20,482 bases of DNA from an uncultured Acetatifactor sp. (GTDB taxonomy: Bacteria; Bacillota; Clostridia; Lachnospirales; Lachnospiraceae): contig CAJTKW010000069.1 of the NCBI GenBank assembly GCA_910577035.1, positions 1 through 20,482 on the forward strand, read 5' to 3'. Shown piece by piece: positions 5,911-12,527 of the stretch; positions within the stretch are counted from its first letter, which is position 1, and every line of letters begins with the position of its first letter. The notes beneath the pieces are model-generated. The model was not told the DNA's origin. It saw only the letters and a list, made by a program, of their open reading frames with translations, and ran no database searches. The position numbers and the translations under genes are program-made.

Positions 5911-8115
5911 TTAAATCAAAATCCCATATCCTGTCTCCACATCCATTTTAAGCCCGGTGTCTCTGCTGTATTGATTTTCATCCCGAAGCACAAAAAACCC
6001 GCTGCTGATTTCCTCCAGGCATCCCGCCTCCCATAACCTTTGGAAATGGTATTCATGAACATTCACGCTGTACTGCCCCAGCCTACGATAAGTATTTCTT
6101 CCGGCACTGCTGTTTTGCACTTGCCCCAACAGTTCCTCTGCCCCTTTCAGCGGTATATATACCGGCCGCGTCGCATTCTCTATCAGACGAAAGCTTTTAC
6201 TGACGGTTGCAAAGGGAAATCTATTTCCCTCGATCCCCTTTTCCCACGCTTTCATAATTTCCTTTTGATCCAGATTTTCATTTCCCAAAAGATTCCTGAA
6301 ATACCGAAAATAAAATGAAATTGCTTCAGGCCCATCCACGGTCTCATATCTGCGCCAGGTTTCCCGAAGTGCCGCAATGTTTAGCGCCAGAAATTTATTT
6401 TCCTCGTCCTCCAGCCGGAAAGAATAGACAAACTGCTTTTCCCCCGGTCGTTTTCCCTCCCGATTACATCTTCCTGCAGCCTGAATCAAAGAATCAAGCC
6501 CTGCCTCCTGCCGGTATACCTGAGGAAAATCCAGATCCACTCCGGCCTCCATCAGCGAGGTGGCTATTACCCGACAAGTCTCCCCCTTATCCAGCCGCCT
6601 TTTTATCTCCGCGAATTTGGATTTTCTGTCGAGAGGGCAGAGCAATGTCGTAAGGCAAAAAACGCCTTCTCCCTCCAGATTTTGATATAGCTCCTGCGCC
6701 GTTTTCCTCCTGTTGACAATGCAAAGCACTTGCCCCCGGCTGCTCAGCCGTTCCTCCAGCTCCTCTACAGATAACAAATCAAGATTCTCTATCCTGTTTC
6801 TTCTGAAAAGTCCGAACATCCTTTCTGCACCACTGCAGATTTCACAAATGTTTTCATTAGGCAGATAAACTTGAAACTTTTCCTCCAATGCCGGCTGCGT
6901 CGCCGTACAAAGTATCACCGTTGAACGATAATTTTTCACCAGCTGAGACATTGCCGCCACACAGGGCTCCAGATATGGTACCGGCAGCGTCTGTGCCTCG
7001 TCAAAAATAATGATGCTGTTGGCAATATTATGCAGCTTCCGGCATTGTGAGCTTTTGTTCCCATACAGGGACTCAAAAAACTGTACCGCCGTAGTTACAA
7101 TAATTGGTGCATCCCAGTTTTCTGTAGATAATGCTTTTCTGCAATTTACCTCTTTTTCCTGATTTTCCCCTACATCATACAAAATACCGGAGTGATGCTC
7201 CAATACATTTTCCTGTCCGAAAATATCCCCAAAAACTGCTGCGTTCTGGTCAATAACAGATGTGTATGGAATCACATAAATAATCCTTTTCAAGGCATGC
7301 CTGCAGGCGTGCCTTAAGGCAAATCCCATAGAAGCAGTGGTCTTCCCGCCTCCTGTAGGCACCGTCAGGGTATAGAGCCCTCTGGAATAGTTCTCTCCAT
7401 TTTCCATACACTCCAACAGTATACTGTTACGATTTTTACTCAATTCTGCGTTTACCCCTGCTTCCGTACTTTTTGCTTCCAGCCAGCGGGATACATACGC
7501 TTCAAGCCGGTGCCGCAATATCTCCAGAGAATCATAGCCGCCTCTTTTCACCTGGCTTTTCTCCATAAAATCTTCCGTATCCAAGTAATCAGCATCTACT
7601 AAACAGGAAAAGATCATGCGGATAAAAAAAGACACGCTGAACCCGCTTTCTAAGCAATATTTTGGAAGTGCAGCCAAGCTGCTCTCTGAAAACTCAGACG
7701 ATAAATCTTCTTTCCAATGGCTGTAATCTTCCAGCTTCTTCTTAAGCCGCCCGAAGTAAGTGCCATCCTCCGCCGTTATGGCATTTCCCCCATCCAACAG
7801 ACCGCTATGGTGCCCTGCCACTGCCATCCCCAAAACAATATAAATATAATTCTTGCTCAGCTTCTGCATTTCCACCGCACCTGCAGTAGAGTGATCCACC
7901 CGATTGGAGGGCAGAGGATTTCGTATCCTTTTCTGGAAAGCCGCCGAATATTTCCCTATATCATGTAGAAGGCCGCACAGAAAACCAGCCTCCCCACAGC
8001 CAAACTCAACTGCAAATTTCTTTGCCTTTTCCGCCGTGCCCAGTAAATGCTCTCTCACTGTTTGAATATTGCCAAGAACATCTATATGCGCAATCATTAT
8101 TGTATCATCCTGCAT
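5911..8115 (-). CDS. cas3: CRISPR-associated nuclease-helicase Cas3 (type I-C)
   Basis: Cas3 is recruited by target-bound Cascade to nick, unwind and degrade DNA. The 734-residue protein has an N-terminal HD nuclease: H23, H51-D52 in GLLHDIGKYS, D74-H75, and H102-H103 in GHHSG. The SF2 helicase follows, with Walker A TGGGKTT (about 254-260), DEAQ box (about 372-375), TATQP, and a motif VI AAGRCNREGKR. All catalytic motifs are present, so interference should be functional. The frame opens at a TTG (8160), but ATG 8115 has GAGGAG at good spacing and a family-like N terminus. It stands apart from cas5 by 364 bp and probably has its own promoter. Confidence 0.95.
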   Translation of the reverse strand: MQDDTIMIAHIDVLGNIQTVREHLLGTAEKAKKFAVEFGCGEAGFLCGLLHDIGKYSAAFQKRIRNPLPSNRVDHSTAGAVEMQKLSKNYIYIVLGMAVAGHHSGLLDGGNAITAEDGTYFGRLKKKLEDYSHWKEDLSSEFSESSLAALPKYCLESGFSVSFFIRMIFSCLVDADYLDTEDFMEKSQVKRGGYDSLEILRHRLEAYVSRWLEAKSTEAGVNAELSKNRNSILLECMENGENYSRGLYTLTVPTGGGKTTASMGFALRHACRHALKRIIYVIPYTSVIDQNAAVFGDIFGQENVLEHHSGILYDVGENQEKEVNCRKALSTENWDAPIIVTTAVQFFESLYGNKSSQCRKLHNIANSIIIFDEAQTLPVPYLEPCVAAMSQLVKNYRSTVILCTATQPALEEKFQVYLPNENICEICSGAERMFGLFRRNRIENLDLLSVEELEERLSSRGQVLCIVNRRKTAQELYQNLEGEGVFCLTTLLCPLDRKSKFAEIKRRLDKGETCRVIATSLMEAGVDLDFPQVYRQEAGLDSLIQAAGRCNREGKRPGEKQFVYSFRLEDEENKFLALNIAALRETWRRYETVDGPEAISFYFRYFRNLLGNENLDQKEIMKAWEKGIEGNRFPFATVSKSFRLIENATRPVYIPLKGAEELLGQVQNSSAGRNTYRRLGQYSVNVHEYHFQRLWEAGCLEEISSGFFVLRDENQYSRDTGLKMDVETGYGILI

Positions 8116-8142
8116 TCTGCCATCTCCTCTTCGGTAAAGTAT

Positions 8143-8168
8143 ACACTTTGAAATGTCCAATAAAGTGT
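8143..8168. promoter_or_regulatory. Operator-like inverted repeat upstream of cas3
   Basis: ACACTTT (8143-8149) and AAAGTGT (8162-8168) are a perfect 7-bp inverted repeat around a 12-bp spacer, 28 bp before the cas3 start. A TATACT sequence overlapping the proximal arm could be a -10 box, so a protein bound here would overlap a cas3 promoter. No convincing -35 box was found. Function is inferred. Confidence 0.35.
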
Positions 8169-8206
8169 ACTTATTTTACTAGTTAAGGCGCAAGGTTTGA
8201 CGTTTA

Positions 8207-9120
8207 CAGAAAATCAAATGTTGCGGCTTTTCTTCCTTTCTCCTTTGCATCTTGCCCAGCAAATCTGCCAAACTTAATCAGCCTGCTCTTGTCTTCCTGT
8301 AGTTCCAGTCCAAAGTATCCCATCCTCTTTTTCAGCTGTTCATTGAACCGTTCCGCTTCCCATTTATACTGGAAGCAGGCCACAGAATCCTTCGGCCTTT
8401 GACTGTATCTTTTCCTTGAACCACCACACCAGCATATAGTGCATGTATATATTTGCGATGATTGGCGAACAGACGGAGCCCTGTCCGGAACCGGCTTCTG
8501 CCGAAAACTGGCAATCTTCCATAATCCCGGCCTTCAGCATCCGTCTAGCTAACCGCATTATGTTCGGGTCTTTAATCTTCGATTCGATGAACTTCACTGC
8601 CCATTCATGGTCAATGTTATTGAAGAAAGACTTGATGTCCGTATCCTGTATATCTTTTCTCAATTAATGTGTTCAACAGCTGTAGCACCTGAGGGCATCC
8701 TCTTCCTGGCCGAAACCCCATCATCCCATCAAAGAATTGCGGTTCGAACACAGCCCCCAGTATGCGCCAGAGCGCCTCTTGCACCAATTTGTCTTCATAA
8801 CAGTAAATGCTTAGCAGTCTTGTCTTCCCTGCCCGTCCTCTTTCGATATATCCACTTTCCTTGCTGGCTTGGGCTTGTAAGATTTGTTCTTTATCCGTCT
8901 TTCCAGCATCTCTAGGTACTCCTCCAGATGTGTGCTGTATTCCGCTTTGGTCATCCCATCGATTCCTACAGCTTTCTTCCCTTCCATTTTCTCATGGCAC
9001 TCCCTTAACAGTTGTTTCCATTGTTTTCCCCACCCCTGCGTATGGCCAATGTTTCCTCTTCGATATTACCTTGCACAGCAGGGGCTTGAGTATTTGCCCC
9101 CTCTCGGTTTCCCTCCGGCG
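8207..9120 (-). pseudogene. Group II intron reverse transcriptase/maturase (LtrA-like), multiply broken
   Basis: Fragments in different frames join into a typical intron RT: GKQWKQLLRECHEK, KAVGIDGMTKAEY, KPARKVDISKEDGQGRQ, YEDKLVQEALWRIL, MMGFRPGRGC, DIKSFFNNIDHEW, GSGQGSVCSPIIANIYMHY and FQYKWEAERFNEQLKKRM. Lesions seen include a shift near 9033, a single-base loss near 8810 (GRQ then stop), a small deletion near 8640 between RYTGY and DIKSFF, and a deletion near 8374 that removes the catalytic YADD box and shifts frame. The protein ends at ATFDFL, lacking the thumb and maturase domains. The N-terminal limit is uncertain. The enzyme cannot be active. Confidence 0.9.
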
Positions 9121-9466
9121 GCTTTCACCGCTTTCCCTGGTACTATCCGGCTGTCCGATTGCCCGCATCCTGTCTGCTTTCCTCCCTTACGGTTGTACAG
9201 CATGATTGGTTCTCCGACACCGCAGCAGCACCCGAAATCTCGCCATATCGATAAACTGGTGTTTTGCCTTCCACCCACATAACGGCGTCGGCCTGCTAGA
9301 ATTAAGTTTATTTCGGTGCTCTATGGCTACCCTACTGCCTTACTGTCTACGCTTAGACCGTACTGTTACCAGCACAGTCCCAAGACTCGCTTCCGGCGGC
9401 GTGGCTAATGCCTTACCGGACGGGATTTCCACCCGCATAACAACGCACCCTTGTTTCGTGGCGCAC
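8207..9466 (-). mobile_element. Group II intron, 3'-truncated and decayed
   Basis: The 5' end is the canonical GTGCG at 9466-9462 on the minus strand. The six bases just upstream, CACATA (9472-9467), would be IBS1. A perfectly complementary TATGTG lies inside the intron at 9281-9276, about 186 nt from the 5' end, where EBS1 would be in domain I. This supports the boundary. The encoded reverse transcriptase is recognisable but broken. Homology stops at 8207 in the TFDFL segment, so the maturase end, domains V-VI and the 3' splice site are gone. Without domain V the RNA cannot splice. Confidence 0.85.
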
Positions 9467-9645
9467 TATGTGATAAACTTTTCTTGTCCACGTGGACGCC
9501 TCCTGTTATTTGAGTTTGGCTTGCGGCACCTTACTTATTGTATCACAGGAGGCTTTTTATGCTATCCTCACCGCCGCTTACTCTATTCACCCAGAATAAC
9601 TGGTGGATTAGGGTTTTCATTTACGGCAGTGTTTCCAGTTTGTTA
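9467..9645 (-). mobile_element. Left-end remnant of an IS200/IS605-type insertion sequence, interrupted by the group II intron
   Basis: Reading the minus strand, AGGAGG precedes a GTG at 9491 that encodes (M)DKKSLSH, the usual N terminus of IS200-like TnpA (Y1 transposase). The frame is cut after 25 nt by the intron start. Upstream is a perfect 9-bp inverted repeat GCCTCCTGT/ACAGGAGGC (9545-9553, 9498-9506) that contains the ribosome site, matching the known IS200 left-end structure that blocks translation. A second hairpin at 9588-9605 has a bulge. The rest of tnpA and the right end are absent. The outer boundary is approximate. Confidence 0.75.
9588..9605. repeat. Bulged subterminal hairpin of the IS200-like left end
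   Basis: CACCCAG and CTGGTG pair around an AATAA loop with one unpaired C. Imperfect palindromes with an extrahelical base are the TnpA recognition structures at the ends of IS200/IS605 elements. Confidence 0.55.
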
Positions 9646-9651
9646 CTAAAT

Positions 9652-10098
9652 TTATTTTGATTCATTTTTCCTGCAATACGCATCAATCAGTTTTTCAGTT
9701 AGCTTATTTTTTGATTTCTCATCCTTTATTGATTCAATAAGGGATATAAGTTTGTTGCGTTCTTCCTCTGAAGATATAGAATTAAAATATTTCATTTTAC
9801 TATCATTGGATTTAGTGACCATCCAAAAGATAGTTCCTGAAATAAAATCTACTAAGATTCCTGAAATTGCAGTTAATAATCCAGCATTGAAGTCTTTAAA
9901 AGTAGCTATAAATATTGAACAGATGATGGTTAATGTTCCCAAAATAATTATTCCAATTGCTGTATTGATTATTTTATTGTTCTGACTGATCTCATTAGTG
10001 TGATAGTTGGTAATAATTTGAGTGTTTAAACTATTATACTTAATACTGGATTCTTGAGAAGTCGTAATTGAACTACTGTCGTTAGTAATCATGGACAT
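9652..10098 (-). CDS. Small protein with two membrane helices, zinc-ribbon partner gene upstream
   Basis: The 148-residue product has a polar Ser/Thr/Asn-rich N terminus (1-43) and a hydrophobic helix at about 44-66. A short loop and a second helix at about 72-95 (containing GILVDFISGTIFWMV) come next, then a charged helical tail (to 148) with EEERNKLISLIESIKDEKSK. The pattern resembles the TRADD-N-associated two-transmembrane domain, a family linked to bacterial conflict systems; this is pattern recognition only. ATG 10098 is preferred over an in-frame ATG at 10134 because AGGAG lies 4 bp upstream, one base from the preceding stop. The gene is visibly AT-rich compared with both the cas genes and the housekeeping block. 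Likely an effector-type membrane protein, function unproven. Confidence 0.75.
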   Translation of the reverse strand: MSMITNDSSSITTSQESSIKYNSLNTQIITNYHTNEISQNNKIINTAIGIIILGTLTIICSIFIATFKDFNAGLLTAISGILVDFISGTIFWMVTKSNDSKMKYFNSISSEEERNKLISLIESIKDEKSKNKLTEKLIDAYCRKNESK

Positions 10099-10099
10099 A

Positions 10100-10354
10100 C
10101 TACTCCTCTCTATCTGGTTCACATGCTTTTGCAACTAAAGCGTTTATAAATATTGTGTTTCCGCAATTGGTACAAGTTACAGGTACTAAGGGCATTATTT
10201 TACCACCAAGATTTATACTGTTATTAGGACCAATTGTTAATGGAGTACATAATATATCATCATAAGTCCATTTATTATAGCCGCACATAGGACACACTTT
10301 AGCAGACCATTTTTCATTAAGATGTTTTTCAAATAAAAGTTTATTTAGTTTCAT
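10100..10354 (-). CDS. 84-residue zinc-ribbon protein, first gene of the two-gene module
   Basis: Two CxxC knuckles, CPMCG (C21, C24) and CTNCG (C61, C64), are separated by 36 residues, the layout of a zinc ribbon. Between them lies a Gly/Pro-rich strand region (LGGKIMPLVPVT). No signal peptide or membrane segment is seen, so it is probably cytosolic. The start ATG follows GGAG at about 8 bp. The next gene begins one base after its stop, so the two are translationally coupled and probably act together. The gene lies directly behind the duplicated cas-type promoter and CreR target. Molecular role unknown. Confidence 0.75.
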   Translation of the reverse strand: MKLNKLLFEKHLNEKWSAKVCPMCGYNKWTYDDILCTPLTIGPNNSINLGGKIMPLVPVTCTNCGNTIFINALVAKACEPDREE

Positions 10355-10375
10355 TTTTAAGCTCCGCCTTTCCTT

Positions 10376-10412
10376 TTCAATAGTTTAAAATGTTTATTTA
10401 CTTCTCTGTTAG
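10376..10412 (+). promoter_or_regulatory. Second candidate CreR-Cascade target, upstream of the zinc-ribbon/two-TM module
   Basis: TTC at 10376-10378 precedes AATAGTTTAAAATGT (10379-10393). It agrees with the first 15 guide positions of the RNA at 5702 at all but positions 6 and 12, i.e. 13 of 15, with both mismatches at flipped-out positions. Relative to its promoter the site has the same position as at cas5. The matching stops one base earlier than at cas5. Confidence 0.65.
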
Positions 10413-10439
10413 GATATAACAACTACCTATTATTGTCAA
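10404..10439 (-). promoter_or_regulatory. Predicted promoter of the zinc-ribbon/two-TM module, same as the cas5 promoter
   Basis: TTGACA (10439-10434), a 17-bp spacer and TATCCT (10416-10411) are identical to the cas5 promoter. Transcription would start near 10404, about 50 nt before the zinc-ribbon start, again as at cas5. Confidence 0.7.
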
Positions 10440-10459
10440 TACACAATTACAATTTCTTT

Positions 10460-10760
10460 AATAACTATCTCACTTGCGACACTTGAATGATTGAAAAAAC
10501 GGCACTTCCCATAAATACTGGGATTGTCGGCTTTTATAGGACGCAAAAATGTTGTATATGGCCCCCATGTCAGAAATTTTTGATCATTCCGTTTTGATCC
10601 TTGCGCCTGTAATGAAGCCAATCCAACTGCAGGGATGTTAACCCAACCAACGCTTCGAGGGTTCTGCTTCCGGTATAAAAGGCCATATATTCCACATTAT
10701 GTATATTCGCCACATTCAACTTTTTATGGTGGAGATCAGATTCTGCATGGTCACATGAGT
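10460..10760 (-). other. Unassigned intergenic DNA with possible decayed gene fragments
   Basis: On the minus strand two short open stretches in different frames look protein-like: LNVANIHNVEYMAFYTG followed by SRTLEALVGLTS (about 10640-10720), and a 61-codon stretch ending at 10436 that contains KADNPSIYGKCRFFNH. They could be pieces of one frameshifted gene, but I recognise neither, and the second ends inside the promoter copy. No ribosome site was found. Treated as unexplained sequence. Confidence 0.25.
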
Positions 10761-10790
10761 AATCATTGTTTCAAACAACTCCTGCCCCTC

Positions 10791-11103
10791 TCCGCGCTCC
10801 CTCACGTCTGGGCGCAGGAGATAATTGTTTCACACTTCCCAATATGCCGCTGCAGGCAGCACAAACAATTGGCGAAGAACGCTGCCCTTGCGTTCTTCTG
10901 TATGAAGCTTTAGAATTTCTTTGTCTGCGTCTTTTGCAGACTAAGAAATTCTCTTCACACTCATCACCTGCCTGGCTTGCGCCGCATAAGACATCCCTGT
11001 CAAAAAACGAGGGGGTGAGCAAGCTCCCCCTCCGCGCTCCCTCACGTCCGGGTGCAGGGGATGATTGTAAAACAATCATCCCCTGCACGGCTTGCGCCGC
11101 ATA
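10791..11103. repeat. Hairpin-rich intergenic cluster with two duplicated sub-elements
   Basis: Element A (CTCCGCGCTCCCTCACGTC and following bases) occurs at about 10791-10828 and 11031-11068. Element B (GGCTTGCGCCGCATA) occurs at about 10975-10990 and 11088-11103. Between them are strong hairpins: a 9-bp stem at 10874-10898, a long near-perfect stem at 10912-10952 (AGAATTTCTT ... AAGAAATTCT), GAGGGGG/CCCCCTC near 11010-11035, and a perfect 17-bp stem at 11052-11088. No gene is supported. It resembles nested copies of a palindromic intergenic repeat. Confidence 0.6.
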
Positions 11104-11112
11104 GTCCACTCA

Positions 11113-11156
11113 CAAAAAGAATGCGTCTGCAAGCAAGCTTGCACCGCATCTTTTTG
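11113..11156 (-). terminator. Probable Rho-independent terminator after spoIVB (bidirectional)
   Basis: An interrupted stem (ATGCG, GCAAGC and their complements) is flanked by A5 on the left and T5 on the right, so either strand ends in a U-tract. It lies about 20 bp after the spoIVB stop. Confidence 0.75.
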
Positions 11157-11174
11157 TTCCTGTCCTGCCCGGAC

Positions 11175-12527
11175 TTAATGCTCCAGCATATTTTCGATAA
11201 AAATCCCATACCCCTTGCTGCTGTCCTGGACCAGCACGTGGGTCACTGCTCCCACCAGCTTTCCGTTCTGGATGATGGGGCTGCCGCTCATGCCCTGGAC
11301 GATACCGCCGGTAATGTCCAGAAGCTTCCGGTCCGTGACCTTCAGCTCAATTCCCCGGTTGACATTGTCATGATCCAGATGAATTTCCGTGATTTCCACG
11401 TCATAATATTGCGGCTGCCCGTCCACGGTACAGAGTATCTGAGCCGGCCCCTTTACAATCTCCTGCTTCAGGCCGATAGGCAGCGGACTGTTGGTTCCCA
11501 TGGACAACGCCCTGTCATTACAGACGCCGAAAATCCCCTGTATGTTATTGACAGTAATGCTGCCCAGGATGTGGTCATCGGTATAAATAATCATACCCGT
11601 CATTTCTCCCGGGTCTCCCACTGCTCCCTTCTTAATGTCTATAATATTGGTATCATAAAGGGTGCCCCCTTCCATGTGCATGAGGGTACTGGTGTCCACA
11701 TCGTTAATGCCGTGTCCCAGCGCCCCGAAATTTCCCCGGCTGTCGATATAGGTCATGGTGCCCACACCCTGGGCGTCATCCCTGACCCAGACGCCGATCT
11801 TATACTTTCCCGACTCGTCCCGCTCCGGCTTGATCTGCACATCCATGGTCTCCCCGTCCCGCTCCACCGTAAGAATTACGGCGTTTCCGCCGCATTCATC
11901 CACCATCCTGGTCAGTTCTTCCTTCTCCTGGATCTCCTGTCCGTTTACCCTGCGAATGTAATCTCCCGACTTGACTATGTTCTTTCCCGGAGAGCATTTG
12001 AGACCGTTTTCTCCCTGGAATTCCCCGGTTCCCACCACTAATACCCCGTCCGTCTTCACGTAAATCCCTATGGGAACCCCCATGGGAATCAGCGTCTGGT
12101 CCTCTATGACCTGTATATTCACCTGCTTGATCGGCAGGAAGCCAAAAAGCTTCACCTGCATCCGGTATGCAGATTCCATCCCCATCTTCACGGTGACCGT
12201 CTTGCTCAGGTCAATATCCACCGCTCCCTTGGGGATATTGCTACGGCCCTGGTCGCTGACACTGACGATTTCTGCCCTGGCAGGAACACCCAGCCGGAAC
12301 GACTCTTCCTCTCCCGCCCGGATATTAATTACGGAAGGGATACTGCTTTCTATACGATAATAAACGGTACCTGCCAGCGCTGTACAGCCCATTACCAGCA
12401 TTGCCATCAGGCAGGCACGATAAATTTTCAGCCGTCTGACCCGTCTGCGCCATTTTTGCAGTACCACCACCATCTGCTTTCCGGCCTGCTCCTGAATCCT
12501 TGCATTCTCCTCACTGCTTCGTCTCAT
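11175..12527 (-). CDS. spoIVB: SpoIVB peptidase, sporulation checkpoint protease
   Basis: SpoIVB is made in the forespore, crosses the inner membrane and cleaves SpoIVFA, releasing pro-sigma-K processing in the mother cell. The 450-residue protein has a basic N terminus and a membrane anchor at about 36-56. A PDZ domain spans about 145-235 (with VKSGDYIRRVNGQEI), and the S55 serine peptidase domain follows. The likely triad is H272 in ALGHGIND, D399 in KVTDRKLL and S414 in GMSGSPIIQNGK. Length is near that of the Bacillus protein. The start overlaps the carB stop by 4 bp. In many Firmicutes spoIVB follows recN directly and spo0A comes next; here carB intervenes and no spo0A is in the window. 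Confidence 0.95.
   Translation of the reverse strand: MRRSSEENARIQEQAGKQMVVVLQKWRRRVRRLKIYRACLMAMLVMGCTALAGTVYYRIESSIPSVINIRAGEEESFRLGVPARAEIVSVSDQGRSNIPKGAVDIDLSKTVTVKMGMESAYRMQVKLFGFLPIKQVNIQVIEDQTLIPMGVPIGIYVKTDGVLVVGTGEFQGENGLKCSPGKNIVKSGDYIRRVNGQEIQEKEELTRMVDECGGNAVILTVERDGETMDVQIKPERDESGKYKIGVWVRDDAQGVGTMTYIDSRGNFGALGHGINDVDTSTLMHMEGGTLYDTNIIDIKKGAVGDPGEMTGMIIYTDDHILGSITVNNIQGIFGVCNDRALSMGTNSPLPIGLKQEIVKGPAQILCTVDGQPQYYDVEITEIHLDHDNVNRGIELKVTDRKLLDITGGIVQGMSGSPIIQNGKLVGAVTHVLVQDSSKGYGIFIENMLEH

Larger units (their letters stand above)
10376..10459. repeat. Copy 2 of the 84-bp duplicated promoter/target element
   Basis: Ungapped partner of 5570-5653 with 75 of 84 positions identical. 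Beyond 10459 similarity stops: the stem, handle and guide found at 5678-5726 are missing here, so this copy carries the target without its own RNA. Confidence 0.9.

Noticed and set aside
9461..9553. Reading the IS left-end hairpin as the terminator of the zinc-ribbon/two-TM module
   Set aside because: The T-run follows the stem on the plus strand only, so it would stop plus-strand transcription. On the minus strand it hides the tnpA ribosome site, as in IS200 elements.
8807..9649. Plus-strand open frames of 130-150 codons across the intron and IS remnant
   Set aside because: They are antisense to the recognisable reverse transcriptase, the intron RNA and the IS left end, and show no family features.
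10480..10510. A possible second degenerate CRISPR handle (TGATTGAAAA) beside promoter copy 2
   Set aside because: Only about 7 of 11 handle bases match, no stem precedes it at the right place, and the following bases do not match either promoter. Copy 2 seems to lack its own RNA.
10771..11109. 112-codon open frames on both strands in the hairpin cluster
   Set aside because: They lie entirely over palindromic repeats, mirror each other on the two strands, and have no ribosome site or recognisable domain.
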